Shown here: positions 46,936-58,845 of the stretch, piece after piece
How positions within the stretch are numbered: the first letter of the stretch is position 1
Layout: the number at the start of each line of letters is the position of its first letter
Source: Aphanomyces cochlioides
Lineage: Eukaryota; Oomycota; Saprolegniomycetes; Saprolegniales; Verrucalvaceae
Reading direction: 5' to 3'
Assembly (NCBI GenBank): GCA_019828595.1
Contig: JAHQRK010000002.1
Location: 2,480,001 to 2,544,000, forward strand
Length of the DNA: 64,000 nt
Made by a program: the position numbers and the translations under genes
The notes under the pieces: generated by a model
What the model was told of the DNA's origin: nothing
The model's database searches: none
Seen by the model: only the letters and a program-made list of their open reading frames with translations

Positions 46936-47123
46936 GCGCCGTTAGTCTAATGGTTAGGATTTCTCCCTTCCAAGGAGAAGAACCGAAAAAGTAGAACTAT
47001 CAAGACAAAGCCGTTAGACCTGGTCCAGCTGAGTTAAAGTAGTTCATATCCACTATAACCTAGGTAATATACTCAATAAACCCTTCCAAGGAGAAGGTCG
47101 GGGTTCAATTCCCCGACGGCGCA
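46936..47123 (+). tRNA. tRNA-Gly(TCC) split by a 100-bp insert (right copy)
   Basis: 5' part 46936-46980, insert 46981-47080, 3' part 47081-47123. The 16-bp direct repeats are 46965-46980 and 47081-47096. The insert contains in-frame-like tRNA words (GGTCCAGCTGAGTTAAA) but folds into no tRNA I can recognise. Confidence 0.75.
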
Positions 47124-47753
47124 TTCGTTTCAATTTTATTACTTGCAGGCAAAGAATATGAACACCCAAGCCAACATGTGCAATATTTTTATCGATGTGC
47201 AAGCTATAAATACGTCCATTTACAGCCAGCATATGCAAGTTTACTGCATTTTTATCACACAAACGGTTTTATCGTAATTAATGACAATGATTTGGATTCT
47301 CGAGGCTGGCTTTGTATGTGTAACATGGACAAAAATGTAGATGTCATTAGCAACCGAATTGAACAGAGAGAAGTTTGTCTCAAGACAAGTACTCAAGGTT
47401 TTCATTGAATTCAATGAGGTTTCATGTATGTCCTATTGGATAACTTACGAATAGTCTTTTATTTTCGTTCCATCATGGCTTGGCTTCAAAGCACATTGCC
47501 TTTCATGGGCCATTCAGTTGTATTATCACTTCTCTGATTGGCAGAGTGTTTGACGAAGGATAACTCAAGAATACTCGTAGTTGTTTAAATTTCACCATCG
47601 TTGCTAGGCCATATACACTCGTATTAAGAGTAACCTTTTGTTGTTACATTTTGAGTATCATGCATATTCTAGACAGTGCGTTAAATATTTTCACTCGAGG
47701 GAGAATGATTGATATTAGAACGTACCTGTTTTATCAGTCGAGCGAGTTGTATC

Positions 47754-47825
47754 GCCCTAATGGTCTAGAGGTATGATTCCTGCTTCGGGTGCAGGAGGTC
47801 CCGGGTTCGATCCCCGGTTGGGGCC
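47754..47825 (+). tRNA. tRNA-Pro(CGG): tRNA-Pro(CGG), palindrome 2 right
   Basis: Complete 72-nt gene, mirror copy of 45033-45104. Confidence 0.92.
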
Positions 47826-48119
47826 GCTTTTTATGCCCAGCACTCTTTCTCTTAACTTCCACCTCAATTATCACCTGCAAGTTTTTATGCGGATTTGAAT
47901 TCAGGTCTTTATAAGCCAGCATAGTTACTTCTGTCGTTAGACATGCATAATTATGGCCAACCCATATAAAACGTTCTCACATGCGTAGCCACGTTGGTAT
48001 CAACTTTGTTCATGGGAGTTGCATATTCTCGCCTGGCGTTGTGTCACTAAGAGGTTTGAGAAGATATCATTAGATATGAACAGTAGAATAACAATAAAAA
48101 TTCTCCTTTGAAACAACAG

Positions 48120-48191
48120 GCGCCGTTAGTCTAATGGTTAGGATTTCTCCCTTCCAAGGAGAAGGTCGGGGTTCAATTCCCCGACGGCGCA
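48120..48191 (+). tRNA. tRNA-Gly(TCC): tRNA-Gly(TCC), palindrome 2 right
   Basis: Complete 72-nt gene, mirror copy of 44667-44738, followed by ATCTTTTTC. Confidence 0.92.
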
Positions 48192-50537
48192 ATCTTTTTC
48201 TCGTACATCGAGACTCTCGTTAATAAGTTTCCTAATTTATAGCTCATTGTGTGTGCTACCCTGTTGCTTTCGCCCTGAAAAGAAGGCATACAATACTCAC
48301 TTTCTTTGAATCGTACAATAGTGTGCAAGATCCCTCGAGGTTATTGTGAAAATCGAACGTGGCCAGTTTGTATCATAAAGGAATTGTGTTATAGTGAGTT
48401 ATTCATAAGATGCACTCAAGACGATTCTTCCCGTTTGGAGACACCTAAAAACATCAACGAATGGGCTTAGTCTCCTCCGTGTAAGATATCGACATTATTA
48501 GCTCAGTGTATGTCTTGTTTCAATGCAGCACAACGACGATAAATACCATCATAGAACATTCTATTAAATGATGGCAAGCCAGAGGGATGCGGGGGAATGT
48601 AGATGTCTTGTAAATGCCATAAAAATTGCATCATCCAATACCTCAAAAAATAGCGTAATCTTAACTCCCTATAGCTCCTGTAATATTGTTCTTTACAGCA
48701 TGCGACATACCCAGCGATTTAACTCTGATTGAACGTGCAAAATTTAGTTGTCTTACGGATATACAATGACTTCACATGAAAATGTTACCCTAACGTCACA
48801 TGAGAATGCTACTCTAACGGGAGCATTCTGAACTGCTTTGACGTATTCTACCAAGTAGCGAGTTTGGAGATCGCATTTGTAACGTATGAATCGATCCATT
48901 GCGGGATGAAGTATTATTCACATGAATTCAGATCATTCGTGCGGCAAGGATTAGTCTGGATGAATAGTCCTACATCTTCTCCTATGTGACATTGTTGTCG
49001 TATTCTTTGCCAGTAGCTCGTGCTTGTTGGGTGTTTTGACAGAGAATTGTTAAGACAAGGGGGTAATTTTGGCAAATTTTCGAGCTACCAACTTTTCTCC
49101 TGGGCCAAGACGAGGTCTGCAACTATCAAGACATATAGAACAGACAAATCTAAGCACATAGAACGAGGAATTATCGTCATAGCTATCGAGATGAACGAGC
49201 TACGAGCGATCCAAGTTTCAGCTAGGACTCATTCCGATGTAGTTTTCAAGATTTTGCGTTGAGCAAAAAGCCTCCTTTTTGTCATTTCTCATGTTGTTAT
49301 CCAGTAATTGGTAATTGAAATGAACCCTGGTGTCAACAAAACATCTGAAACATACAAGTATTCAGTATAATATAAAGTGGTATTTTGTCCAACGACACTT
49401 TAGGGTACTAAGCTGTTATTGGGCAGTCAGATGGTGGAGATGAAAAACAACCGCACTCTGAGAGTGAAAATCATTGATTGAGAGTAAAATATCCGATCAT
49501 TCCTGTGGTACTTATGTCCGTACTTTATGGCTCAGCCATCTCGTTCGCCACCAACGCCATCACAATGGCATCGGCAGCCACAGCTGCCAAAGACTAGAGA
49601 TAACGACGATGCGGCTACAGCCTGCCACGCTCAAGCACTACAGAGCTGGGTCCAAGTGTAAGAGACGGACCAAGCGTGGTACGAAACTGCCTGGACTCTC
49701 AGTGTTTTCGTTCACACTCTCTGTGTTTTCCTTCAGACTCACAATTCTTCTATCGTACTCTCGCTGGCACACACAGACATCACAGTCTTTATTCAAGGAT
49801 TTTTCCTTACTGACTACCATCATTCTACCATAATTAAGGACATTTTGTCTAAATAGGACTTTGGAGAGGGAAATCTGCATATATGTCAACGCAATCTGAT
49901 CAGAGAATGTTGAAATCGCCGACTTTGAGACTTCATTTCTCGAGCGCCCCGAAGGCTTATCGGACGTACAAGACAGATTTAGCTCTCTTTTTTAACGCTC
50001 AATCAACCCTCGAAACTACAGAGGTCAATATGGCGAAATGAAAAAGTAGAAAATTTGGTGCTCCTTTTTTTCTATATACGCTATCCCCCCACTTCTCAAG
50101 TATTCCCTCTTAAAAACTATGCGCTCATCTTGCTTTGCTGCTCGATGATCGGCAATAGTACAGGTACAAAAACGGATGCCTGAATGAAAGTTAAGCAAAA
50201 AACACCCAACACATGTTCGAAACTGATTTTTACGTCCTCTGTTGACGAAATGACGATCTCAGTATATAGATGTTCACGGTCGATATCCAATATGCTTGGT
50301 ATCACGTTTGTCTTTCTGGACACAGTTCTTGATCGAGAACAATTGACCCTCACACACGAGCAACACAGCTGTTTAGCCCAACAGTCATTCGCTAATCAAT
50401 CACTCTATGTTTTTATTCATAAGTTAGTCTACTTTATCGGATTCCGAAGACGACAGTCCTTGCTCATTGTCTGCAGATCGGCGAGATCGTTCATTGCTGC
50501 ATTGCATCAGACCTGGTGCAATGGGACAGTCTGATCT

Positions 50538-51643
50538 ATGGAAAGAGGAGAATCTTTCAATGCGAGAGATATCTAGACGACTACCATACTGCACAAAAAA
50601 AAAATTGATCTTAAGTATTACTTTAACTCAAATCATCACTTCATCGTGAAAATAGTGAAATTTCCATTTCAAAAATAGCACTGAAACGTAGAGTAGGCTT
50701 CAAATGTATCATTGGTTCACAATACGCATTGAAGAGGCATGAAGACCTACTTGCTGCAGGTACCAACGAATAATGCTTGGATTAAGAAACAAGATATTGG
50801 TGTTTCGAGTAGAATGCTTTCATGGAAAATACTAGCGATTTGCCATCATGGGCGGAACTCCTTATGGCTATCTCTCTCAGCGGTATCAGTCTTGGAATGT
50901 TTCGTCATATGAAAAGGTTCAGTATAAACATTGGATGGACAATCTGAATGCAATTGATTATCAAGATTGGATCAAAGGATGTTTTCATGGCGAAAAGATT
51001 GGTTTGATTTGGAGCGTGCTGTTGCACTGAAGTTAAATAAAAGGTCTGGAACATGCAAATTATATAGGTATGACGATTGGAGTTATCGATCCTCGTTTCA
51101 CAAATATATTTCAAGCTTTTGCAAATAATTTATTGAAACGAGCACTTAAACGCATGTGTCATGTCCACAGATTTTGAAACGATCCTGGTCCTGGCGGAAA
51201 TACAACGTGTATCGTGATTAGGTTTCGGAGCGGATGTGATAAAGGAAGTTCGTAAGACAAGTGGCGATATTGTTGGTATGTCCTTAAAAAAAGTTGGGCA
51301 TAGCCATCGTTCTCAAACACCGACAAACTCAATCAGCACTTCTTTTGCAATCCAGTCAATAACTCAGTCACTAATCTTATAATATTTGTGCAATCTGCAT
51401 TTCATAACACATGCAAGTACTTATGATTTTCTTAAGAATCATCTGCTAAACGTTATACTAGTACAATATACGGTGAGTGATACTGTAAGAACTGATTTGT
51501 CTGAAAAATTGGCCATATTTGAAAAAGAGGCCTAATTTGCCTGAGTTGAAGCGATAAATTGCAAGAATTGACTACTTTTGTAGATAGCATATCTACTTCA
51601 TTGGCGCATGTACTGTTGATAAATGGTGACGACATTGACCATT
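50538..51643. other. AT-rich region with possible transposase debris
   Basis: Just past the palindrome edge, forward codons at ~50538-50604 read WKEENLSMREISRRLPYCTK, which looks like a transposase helix-turn-helix, but stops follow at once. A second 60-codon frame (50848-51030) is unrecognised. No intact gene is seen. The last bases (ATT then GGAAG, 51641-51648) are the end of the element into which the gypsy element inserted. Confidence 0.3.
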
Positions 51644-51648
51644 GGAAG

Positions 51649-51981
51649 TGCAACAGGGTTGCACAATCCGAACAGGATTGAGAGAGCCACGCTGGCTCTT
51701 ACTCTCGAAAGGTCATCGAGGGATGCGCAATGACGCCGGCGCGTCATTCGCACTGTTGGAAGCTCCAAGAGCATGCACAGTGCATGCTGCATGCCGATGC
51801 ATGCGTAGCGCTCTGGGAGCGCAGTGTTTTGCGGCGATCCGCCACGCCGCACTCGATGGAAGACTGTAGGATAGAACAGTCAAGACACTCGTAGTCTGTA
51901 GCTTAGTCTAAGCTCACTCTTCAATCTACCGAGTTCCGGGCGTTCATCTTAAGCCTTCCTCTGCCTGCAAGCCCGGTTACA
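51649..51981 (+). repeat. 5' LTR
   Basis: 333 bp, begins TGCAACAGGGTTGCAC and ends CAAGCCCGGTTACA. It contains a GCATGC-rich palindromic block near 51768-51805. It differs from the 3' LTR by a short deletion near GTAGCGCTCTGG and few or no other changes, so insertion was recent relative to the frame breaks expected by drift. Confidence 0.93.
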
Positions 51982-52082
51982 TCTGGTAGCACTCTAGTTC
52001 GTCCAAGACCAACATGCCGTTTGAATACGCTGACCATTTTACACCTGGTCATTAAATCACGATCGACCGACTTATCGCCACG

Positions 52083-53194
52083 ATGGACGAAGCCGATTTC
52101 ACGGCAATGCTGGCTCCGTTAGAGCCGCATCAGCAGCTACACCTCGTTGAGGGGATTGGTCGCTATGGCGACATGGAACTTACGACTGGCGTTGCCTCCG
52201 CCAGTGAGAAGATTCAAGATCTTGAAGGCCAAGTTGCCAATGCCTTGCGATTGAAGCAACTTGGACAAGAGTCCCTTCGCCAACAGATCGCGAATCTGGA
52301 GCAACACCTCCGAGACACCACTGTTGTACGAGACACAGTGGAAGGATCGGTCGAGACCGCTAAGCACGGTGGCAAGTCAAGCCATGTGAAGATCAGCGTC
52401 AGCGATTTCAGTGGCGCTGAGTCTGACAACGCCATGCGATGGCTGTTGAAACTTTCCATGGCGTTGGACGCCATGGATGTACAGAGAGACTCTGTAAAGA
52501 TCGCGTTTGCGTTGTCCCACCTGAAGAGGCGAGCAGAGGCTTGGGCTTACTCGCTGCGTATGAGTAATTCCAATTGCTTTCCGACATTTGAAGCATTCTC
52601 GAACGAGTTAAAGCGGTCGTTCTTACCGCCAATAGCGACTATCGCTATCGCTCTCGATTCATGAAGATGAGTCAAGGTAAGATGAGCCTTCGTGAGTACG
52701 TTCACGAATTGCGTTTCCTACACGCAAGCCTTGTCGACGACAAATGCCTTCCCGAAGACACTTGGGTAACCGTCTTCATGGATGGTTTGAACAAGGGTCC
52801 TGCGAGGATTGAGTTGTTCCGCCGCTACCCAGCGACATTCGACGAGGCGGTCGAGATTGCGCTCTCGGAAGAATTCTCACATTCTATGGCTGATACGAGC
52901 CCTTCCGAGACAATAGACATGGACATTTCGTCCATTGAACACACGGAATACCGACCTCAGGGAGGTCGCGTCGGTTCCACAACCGATCGTCCATGTTTTG
53001 AATGTCACAAAACTGGACACTACGCCCGTGATTGCCCGAAACGCAATGGCGTAGCTCGGCAAGGTCAAGCATCTCGGCAAAACCAAGGACCGAGATCTTC
53101 CCAGAAGCAGCGTCCAGGTTACAGGGCTGACTCAACGAAATCGAGTCAGCAAGGACGCGTGAACTTTGCCCAGGGAAAAGAGCAATCCCAGTAG
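52083..53194 (+). pseudogene. gag of the gypsy element, frameshifted
   Basis: Two overlapping frames, 52083-52664 and 52661-53194, form one gag protein. The first has a coiled-coil start and the capsid-like part (WLLKLSMALDAMD, ALSHLKRRAEAWAYSLRM). The second has LREYVHELRFLHASL, then a nucleocapsid zinc knuckle CFECHKTGHYARDC (CX2CX4HX4C) at ~52996-53037. The change of frame near 52630 is inside the capsid-like domain, so it is more likely a mutation than programmed frameshifting. Confidence 0.8.
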
Positions 53195-53309
53195 GCGCGA
53201 GGCACCCTACTGGGAGCGAGGGAGCTTTCCCGTTTGACGGTGGCGGCCGTCAAGACGAGAGCTTAGCCTCAGGCACGCTGTTGTGCCAACTAGGACAGAG
53301 CACCAATAT

Positions 53310-53742
53310 GCTGTCCTATGTTATACCCGTTGAAGGGTTTTCAGAACCAACGAAGGTTCTGATTGACCGTGGCGCGTCGGAGAACTAAGCTCGACGACAG
53401 TCAATAGCCTCTAACGAGAGGTTACTCGAAGAAGCCATGGCGGAACGCGACAATCACGCTACAGTGCGTGTGAGATTGGCAAATGGCAAAGTGATCGAGT
53501 CACCGAGGGTACTAGTGACTCTGCCAACGAAGATTGGTCCCTTTGAGGGAGACGAACCGTATTTCGTCATCGATCTGGATGATCGATGGGACCTCATCCT
53601 GGGGATGAAGTGGCTGGAGAAGCACCAGCCAAGGATCGACTGGCGTTCCAAGACAATATCGGCGCCAGGAGCAGAAGTCATGAATGCCCTCTGCGTGATG
53701 AGTAATGAGCTCAGCAGGGCATGGAGACGCCTTCGCAGTTGA
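53310..53742 (+). pseudogene. Retropepsin-like protease region, damaged
   Basis: Codons at ~53356-53385 give LIDRGASEN where a D-S/T-G-A active site is expected, so the residue after the catalytic Asp is Arg. A TAA follows immediately at about 53386. An open frame 53437-53742 continues with the rest of the fold (VRVRLANGKVIESP, PYFVIDLDDRWDLILGMKWL). The ILGMKWL strand is the usual C-terminal signature of gypsy proteases. Confidence 0.65.
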
Positions 53743-54013
53743 CAATGCGATTGCGTCCTTCAAATGACGCTAGCTCCACCGACGAAGTCTCGCGATTACA
53801 AGTGGGTACGGCAACGGAACCGCCGTCGGCCCAAGGTCTCGGATTGACCGGGAGGCGAGTGACGCCTCGAATCGCGAAGGTATTGTTGCGCTTACGCGAC
53901 GCAACACAAGGAAGAATCAGCTCCTATTCCGGAAGCGAGCGTGCTTCGGAATATCTCGCCATGAGATCGTTGAGATTTATCAACGCCAAGCGCTGAAGAG
54001 GGAACGGCGCCGA

Positions 54014-55086
54014 TTGGCAAGTGCCGATACTACTCAGGGAGTAGTAATGGAGAAGGAGTATACTCCATTGGCACCCGAGGCGGGCACCACGGTCCGTACA
54101 ACCGTTGAAGACATGATCCTCAATCAATGTGGTTTGGAGGAATTGCCGCGCCTCGGCAAGGAGATTGTGAAGCTCCCAGAGATGAGCTTCAAAGCATTCA
54201 AGGATGCTGTACGGTCTGGTGAGATCGTAAGCATCGCGCTGATTCAAGCAGTGGATGAGATGGAGTTGAGTACCTCATCCACGGTTAACACCGATGTTGT
54301 CAACGGCGGCGGGGCCGCATCTCCCTATATGAAGACTTGGGAGGATTTGAAGGTGAACCCCTTCTATGACCTCTTGCGTGAATACGAAGACGTCTTTCCG
54401 GAGGAAGTCCCGGAAACCCTGCCAAAGGATAAAGGGGTTCGGCACGAGATCGATCTCGTGCCTGGCACCAAGTGGTGCGTGACTCGACAGTGGGCTCTAC
54501 CAAAAGAGCAAGTCGATCACATCGACTCCTTCTTCGAGAAGCGAAGAAAGGCTGTGCACGTACGGCCAAGTACGTCGCCGCATTCGAGCCCCACCTTCTG
54601 TGTGAAGAAAGCCACAGGAGGTTGGCGCATCGTCCATGTGTTCAACGAGCTAATCGCAGCGACGATTCCAGCTCAAGCGCCGATCCCTCGAAAGGACGTC
54701 ATCATCGACAGGATTGCCGGTTCAATCATATTCTCGACAATCGATCTGCGAGATGGTTTTTACCAAACCTTGATGCGCGTCTGTGACTTCCCCAAACTGC
54801 AGTCTCGACACCCAACGGCATGCTGTGGGAGTGGCTAGTCATGCCACAAGGGCTGTCGAACGCCCCAGCAACGTTCAACCGCCTGGTCACGGGCAAGTGG
54901 CGCCCGTTGCGCGACTTTGCGCCGTCGTATTTCGACGACATCTATGTTCATAGTAAGGGTTCAGAGGCCCAGAACGATGTCGAAGTTCATCGTGGACACC
55001 TGCGAGCTGTCCTCGAAGTGTTGCGTGAGAGCGGACTCTACGCATATTTGCAGAAATGCATGTTCCGAGATCCCCGTACTGGGTGA
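54014..55086 (+). pseudogene. Reverse transcriptase region, frameshifted
   Basis: Frame 54014-54838 carries the RT fingers/palm start (PSTSPHSSPTFCVKKATGG, WRIVHVFNELIAATI, FSTIDLRDGFYQ). The overlapping frame 54820-55086 carries WLVMPQGLSNAPATFNRL and the catalytic box SYFDDIYVHS (Y-x-D-D type, near 54928-54950). A second frame change near 55070 leads into the RNase H frame. At least two breaks lie in the polymerase, so no continuous pol can be made. Confidence 0.8.
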
Positions 55087-57004
55087 CTTTGTCGGTATCA
55101 ACGGATGTCGAGTGGACCCTTCGAAAGTCGAGGCTATCAACACCTGGTCTACGCCCGCCAACGTACATGAGCTACGCAGTTGGCTTGGGCTTGCAACGTA
55201 TTTGCACAAATTCTCAAAGAACTTTGCGTCGATAGCGCGACCTCTATCACAGCTGTTATCCAAGAACGAGCCTTGGAATCGGACAAGCGAATGCCAAGAT
55301 GCCTTCGATGGCATAAAGCGGAGCCTCGTGACGGCTCCCATTCTAGCGTTACCACGCTTTGACCGCCCGTTTTCGGTGGTTTGCGATGCTTCCGTTCGCG
55401 GTATCGACTGTTGCTTGATGCAAGCCGATGACTCTGGAGTTAATCGCACAGTGTCTTTCCAATTGCGACAGCTTCGTAAAGCTGAACGGAATTACCCGGT
55501 CCACGATTTAGAGCTACTTGCCATCAAGTATGCGTTGGTCAAGTTCAGGATCTACCTGCTCGGCTCCAAGCCGTTTGTCGTCTACACCGACCACGCGTCG
55601 CTGAGATACGCGGTGAAGACACCACATCTTTCCGAGCGGATGGCTCGATGGTTGGCATTTTTTGCGGAATACAACATGACCGTGGAATATAAACCCGGTC
55701 GCGAGAACATACTCGCGGACGCATTGTCGCGGCGTCCATCGACGGAGATCGAGACAGATATCGCGTTATCTGTAATTACCCAAGTCCACTCCGACCTCTA
55801 TGATCGCATCCGATGGGCTTATCGGCGCGATCCGGCTCTGAAGAGCATCATGACCCAGTTGGAAGAGCCAACTGGCGGGGCCAGTCGTACGTCTACCATG
55901 GAGCGGTACTCCGTGACGGAGGGTTTGCTGTATTACCATCCCAGCACCTCGGTACAAGCGAGGACCGCAGTTCCTTGCGATGCCGCCCTTCGCGACGCAC
56001 TCCTGACGGAGTTTCATGACACACCTAGCGGTGGTCACCTTGACCGTGACAAGATGTACGTCACGTTGGCCCGCGCGTTCTGGTGGCCGCGCCTGTTTAA
56101 GAGCGTTGCGCGATACGTTGCCGCATGTGACACATGCCAGCGAGTCAAAGCCTCGCCTAGCGCTAAAGCGCCTTTGCAACCTTTGCAAATACCAGACGAT
56201 CTCTGGTCCTCCGTCAGCATGGATTATATTTTCGGTTTGCCGCGAAACAAGCGCGGAAACACAGGCATTTGGACCTGCGTGGATCGAGCATCCAAGTACC
56301 TGGTGGCATAACCCGTGAAGGACTCAATCACGGCTGAACAATCTGCGAAATTGTTCTTCGACAACGTCTATTGTCGATTTGGACTGCTTACGTCCATCAT
56401 CAGCGATAGCGATCCGCGATTTACGTCCAAGTTTTGGACTTGCCTCTTTTCCCTTGTTGGCACTCGACTGAACATGTCGACTTCGGACCATCCAGAATCC
56501 GATGGCCAAACTGAACGTGCCAACCGCGTCATTGGCGACGCTTTGCGCTCGTATGCGCATGCGCGTCCCAAGACATGGAGCTCGCTTTTACCACAGGTGG
56601 AGTTTGCGTACAACTCGTCGCTGAATGCGAGAACGGGACTCACCCCATTTTATGCGAATTATCTTCGCCATCCACGGCTCCCGGCTTCCGTGGAAGACTC
56701 CAGTATAAGTGGGGGAAGATGGCAAGCCGCCATACATTCGCCTGGTTGGGAACCACTGGCCGGTGTAGAAGAACCACCGGCGCGAACTATTGCTTCAATG
56801 AAGCATTTCGCGAAATTGCGCGAATCTGTCACCTTGCAAGTGCAAGAGAATATTGTGCAAGCGCAATTACGCCAAGAGAAGGCGTCGAACAAACAAGGAA
56901 GAAGGCAAACAGCATCATTTGCCTTAGGGGATAAGGTCCTCCTACACTACTCGGTGGTGCCGAAGGCCATTGTTGGCAACGCTAAGACGAGGCTGTCTTG
57001 GTGA
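55063..57004 (+). pseudogene. RNase H and integrase region, broken by a stop
   Basis: The frame to 56311 has the RT thumb/connection (FVGINGCRVDPSKVEAI), RNase H (FSVVCDASVRGIDCCLMQAD, YPVHDLELLAIKYAL, YTDHASLRY), the integrase HHCC zinc finger (H..H in FHDTPSGGHLDR, C..C in CDTCQRV) and the first integrase Asp in VSMDYIFGLPRN. It stops at 56309-56311. Frame 56315-57004 holds the other two catalytic positions, in SIISDSDPRFTSKFW and HPESDGQTERANRV. A single stop therefore splits the integrase catalytic core. Confidence 0.85.
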
Positions 57005-57025
57005 GGTCCTTACCCTATCACAAAA

Positions 57026-57805
57026 GTGATTAGTCGAACCGCATATCGACTAGACTTGCCAAGCGAATGGCAAGTCCACGACACGGTCTACGTCGGAAAA
57101 CTCAAGCGCTACTTACCGCAAGTTCAGTCACAGCCTGCATCGGCTGCTGTGGATCAACCACCAAAGACTCATCAGATTGAGTCGACACGTCCACGTGAGC
57201 CGGAGTCACAACGGACGGCGCAGCAACAGGCGCTTGGGCAGACACAACCTTTGCCACAGAAGTCGCAACCTTCTCAACGAGCGCATGAAGGCTCGACAAC
57301 TTTGCGGCGCAGTCAGCGACTTCGCTTCGCAGCACGGCAAAGTCAACCGCCATCGCGGGTTGGAGGTCTTGCTTCGGCGCTCCAGAACTATCGCGTGGCA
57401 CCGAGCGACGACGCGGCGAGTTACTCTCGTCAGACGCAAACCAGTCGTCATGCTCTCGGTTGTACCGAGGAGAATCGCTTTGATTCGAACGCGATCGACG
57501 ATCGTACGAGCGAGAGCGACAACAGCCAGAACGAGAACGATGGCCGGAACGCGAACGTCGTTGGACCGACCGAGAACGGCGAGGGTCAGAACGCGACCGG
57601 CGTGCAGTCGACTCGTGTCGAGAAGCCTTTGAAGGCTCGCGTGCAGGGCGCGCAGAGGCGGCAGGTGCCGCACGCCCGTAACCGGCGTCCCGATCAAAAT
57701 CATGGGCAACCTACAAGGATGATGACAAGAAGTCATATCAGCACACGAACCAAAGCGCTGTCAAGGTCAAGCCAACCATTGACCAAGTTCACTACGGCGG
57801 AGTAG
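57026..57805 (+). pseudogene. Integrase C-terminal tail region
   Basis: After a short gap the frame resumes as RTAYRLDLPSEWQVHDTVYV then GKLKRYLPQ, the usual integrase C-terminal GPY-like tail. Beyond residue ~40 the frame is low-complexity Gln/Ser/Arg sequence lying opposite a more protein-like reverse frame, so the sense frame there may be a shadow. Confidence 0.55.
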
Positions 57806-58468
57806 TGAAGTCGCGGCCCCGATTGACGCGCACGCGCAAAATTTGCGAGGTCTTCGACAAGCGCGCAGCGTGGCTGTCGTTTTCTTGTGGAGTTTCAACA
57901 CCCACACAGCCGCATATTCGTTGGCCGTCTCGTCTGTCAACGGAAAGACGGGGACACACCCCATGTGCAAGTGCACAGGCCGTGGGGTATTCACACCCAG
58001 ACGCGCCGCCTCTTGGGCTCGAGCGGCGTTCGCGCGAGTGCCTTCGCGCCGTACAAATTCCTTGTACTCACTCCATTTCTGAGAGGACATTGGGTATGCC
58101 TTCATAGCCTTAATCAAGGCTAGAGCCACGTTGGTGGATTCAACAAGCGCTGCGCGATTTTGGATCAGTCGCCGCAAGCGCTTGCTCAACGCAGAGTACT
58201 CACGGTAACTCACCGGAGGTGGGTACTTGCAAATGCCATCCACGAGGAAGCTCGCAAAGAATTCCGCTCGGACGTGGTCCTCGCGGTTGTCCTCATGGTT
58301 GAAGACTTCGCAGTCGTCGCGAGCAAGACGCGCCATGGTGGTGTCGTATCGGGGATAATGGTCGTCCGACATGTCCTCTTGGTCGCTTGGAAAATCGATA
58401 TGTGAGCGATGCACCTTCTGAAAAGTGCCCCAGAATGTTAACGGTCCTTCGTGAGGACCTGTTCCCAT
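57102..58468 (-). pseudogene. Antisense gene between integrase and 3' LTR
   Basis: The reverse frame 58468-57767 (233 codons) reads like a real protein (LTFWGTFQKVHRSHIDFPSD, PPPVSYREYSALSKRLRRL, MKAYPMSSQKWSEYKEFVRR). Further on, in other frames, an RS-rich stretch (RRSRSDPRRSRSVQRRSRSG near 57560-57620) continues into 57401-57102 (LQPAMAVDFAVLRSEVADCA). The composition is coherent across the pieces but frame breaks separate them. Antisense ORFs at this position are known in some Ty3/gypsy lineages. I do not recognise the domain. Confidence 0.5.
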
Positions 58469-58513
58469 GACGCGGAACCCCTCAGCGGAGAGCTGATTTT
58501 AAGTGGGGGAAGA

Positions 58514-58845
58514 TGCAACAGGGTTGCACAATCCGAACAGGATTGAGAGAGCCACGCTGGCTCTTACTCTCGAAAGGTCATCGAGGGATGCGCAATGACG
58601 CCGGCGCGTCATTCGCACTGTTGGAAGCTCCAAGAGCATGCACAGTGCATGCTGCATGCCGATGCATGCGTAGCCTCTGGGAGCGCAGTGTTTTGCGGCG
58701 ATCCGCCACGCCGCACTCGATGGAAGACTGTAGGATAGAACAGTCAAGACACTCGTAGTCTGTAGCTTAGTCTAAGCTCACTCTTCAATCTACCGAGTTC
58801 CGGGCGTTCATCTTAAGCCTTCCTCTGCCTGCAAGCCCGGTTACA
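58514..58845 (+). repeat. 3' LTR
   Basis: 332 bp, TG...CA, near-identical to the 5' LTR, preceded by the purine tract and followed by the GGAAG target duplication. Confidence 0.93.

Larger units (their letters stand above)
46613..50537. repeat. Palindrome 2, right arm (3925 bp), uninterrupted
   Basis: Reverse complement of the left arm (43011-46245 plus 36184-36873). At ~49848-49856 it runs straight through the point where the left arm holds 6.1 kb of transposons, giving the empty site. The last 327 bp repeat 16367-16693 with several substitutions. Outside the tRNA genes no coding gene is recognised. Confidence 0.93.
51649..58845 (+). mobile_element. Ty3/gypsy LTR retrotransposon, full length but disabled
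   Basis: LTRs at 51649-51981 and 58514-58845 (TG...CA, 333 and 332 bp) are nearly identical. A 5-bp target duplication GGAAG flanks the element (51644-51648, 58846-58850). A primer-binding candidate, TGGTAGCA, starts at 51984, the complement expected for an initiator-Met tRNA 3' end over eight bases. A purine tract AAGTGGGGGAAGA abuts the 3' LTR. Inside, the order is gag, protease, RT, RNase H, integrase, which is the Ty3/gypsy order. Several frame breaks show it is not autonomous. Confidence 0.92.

Noticed and set aside
51642..51869. Open frames inside both LTRs
   Set aside because: They lie wholly in regulatory LTR sequence and repeat because the LTRs repeat.
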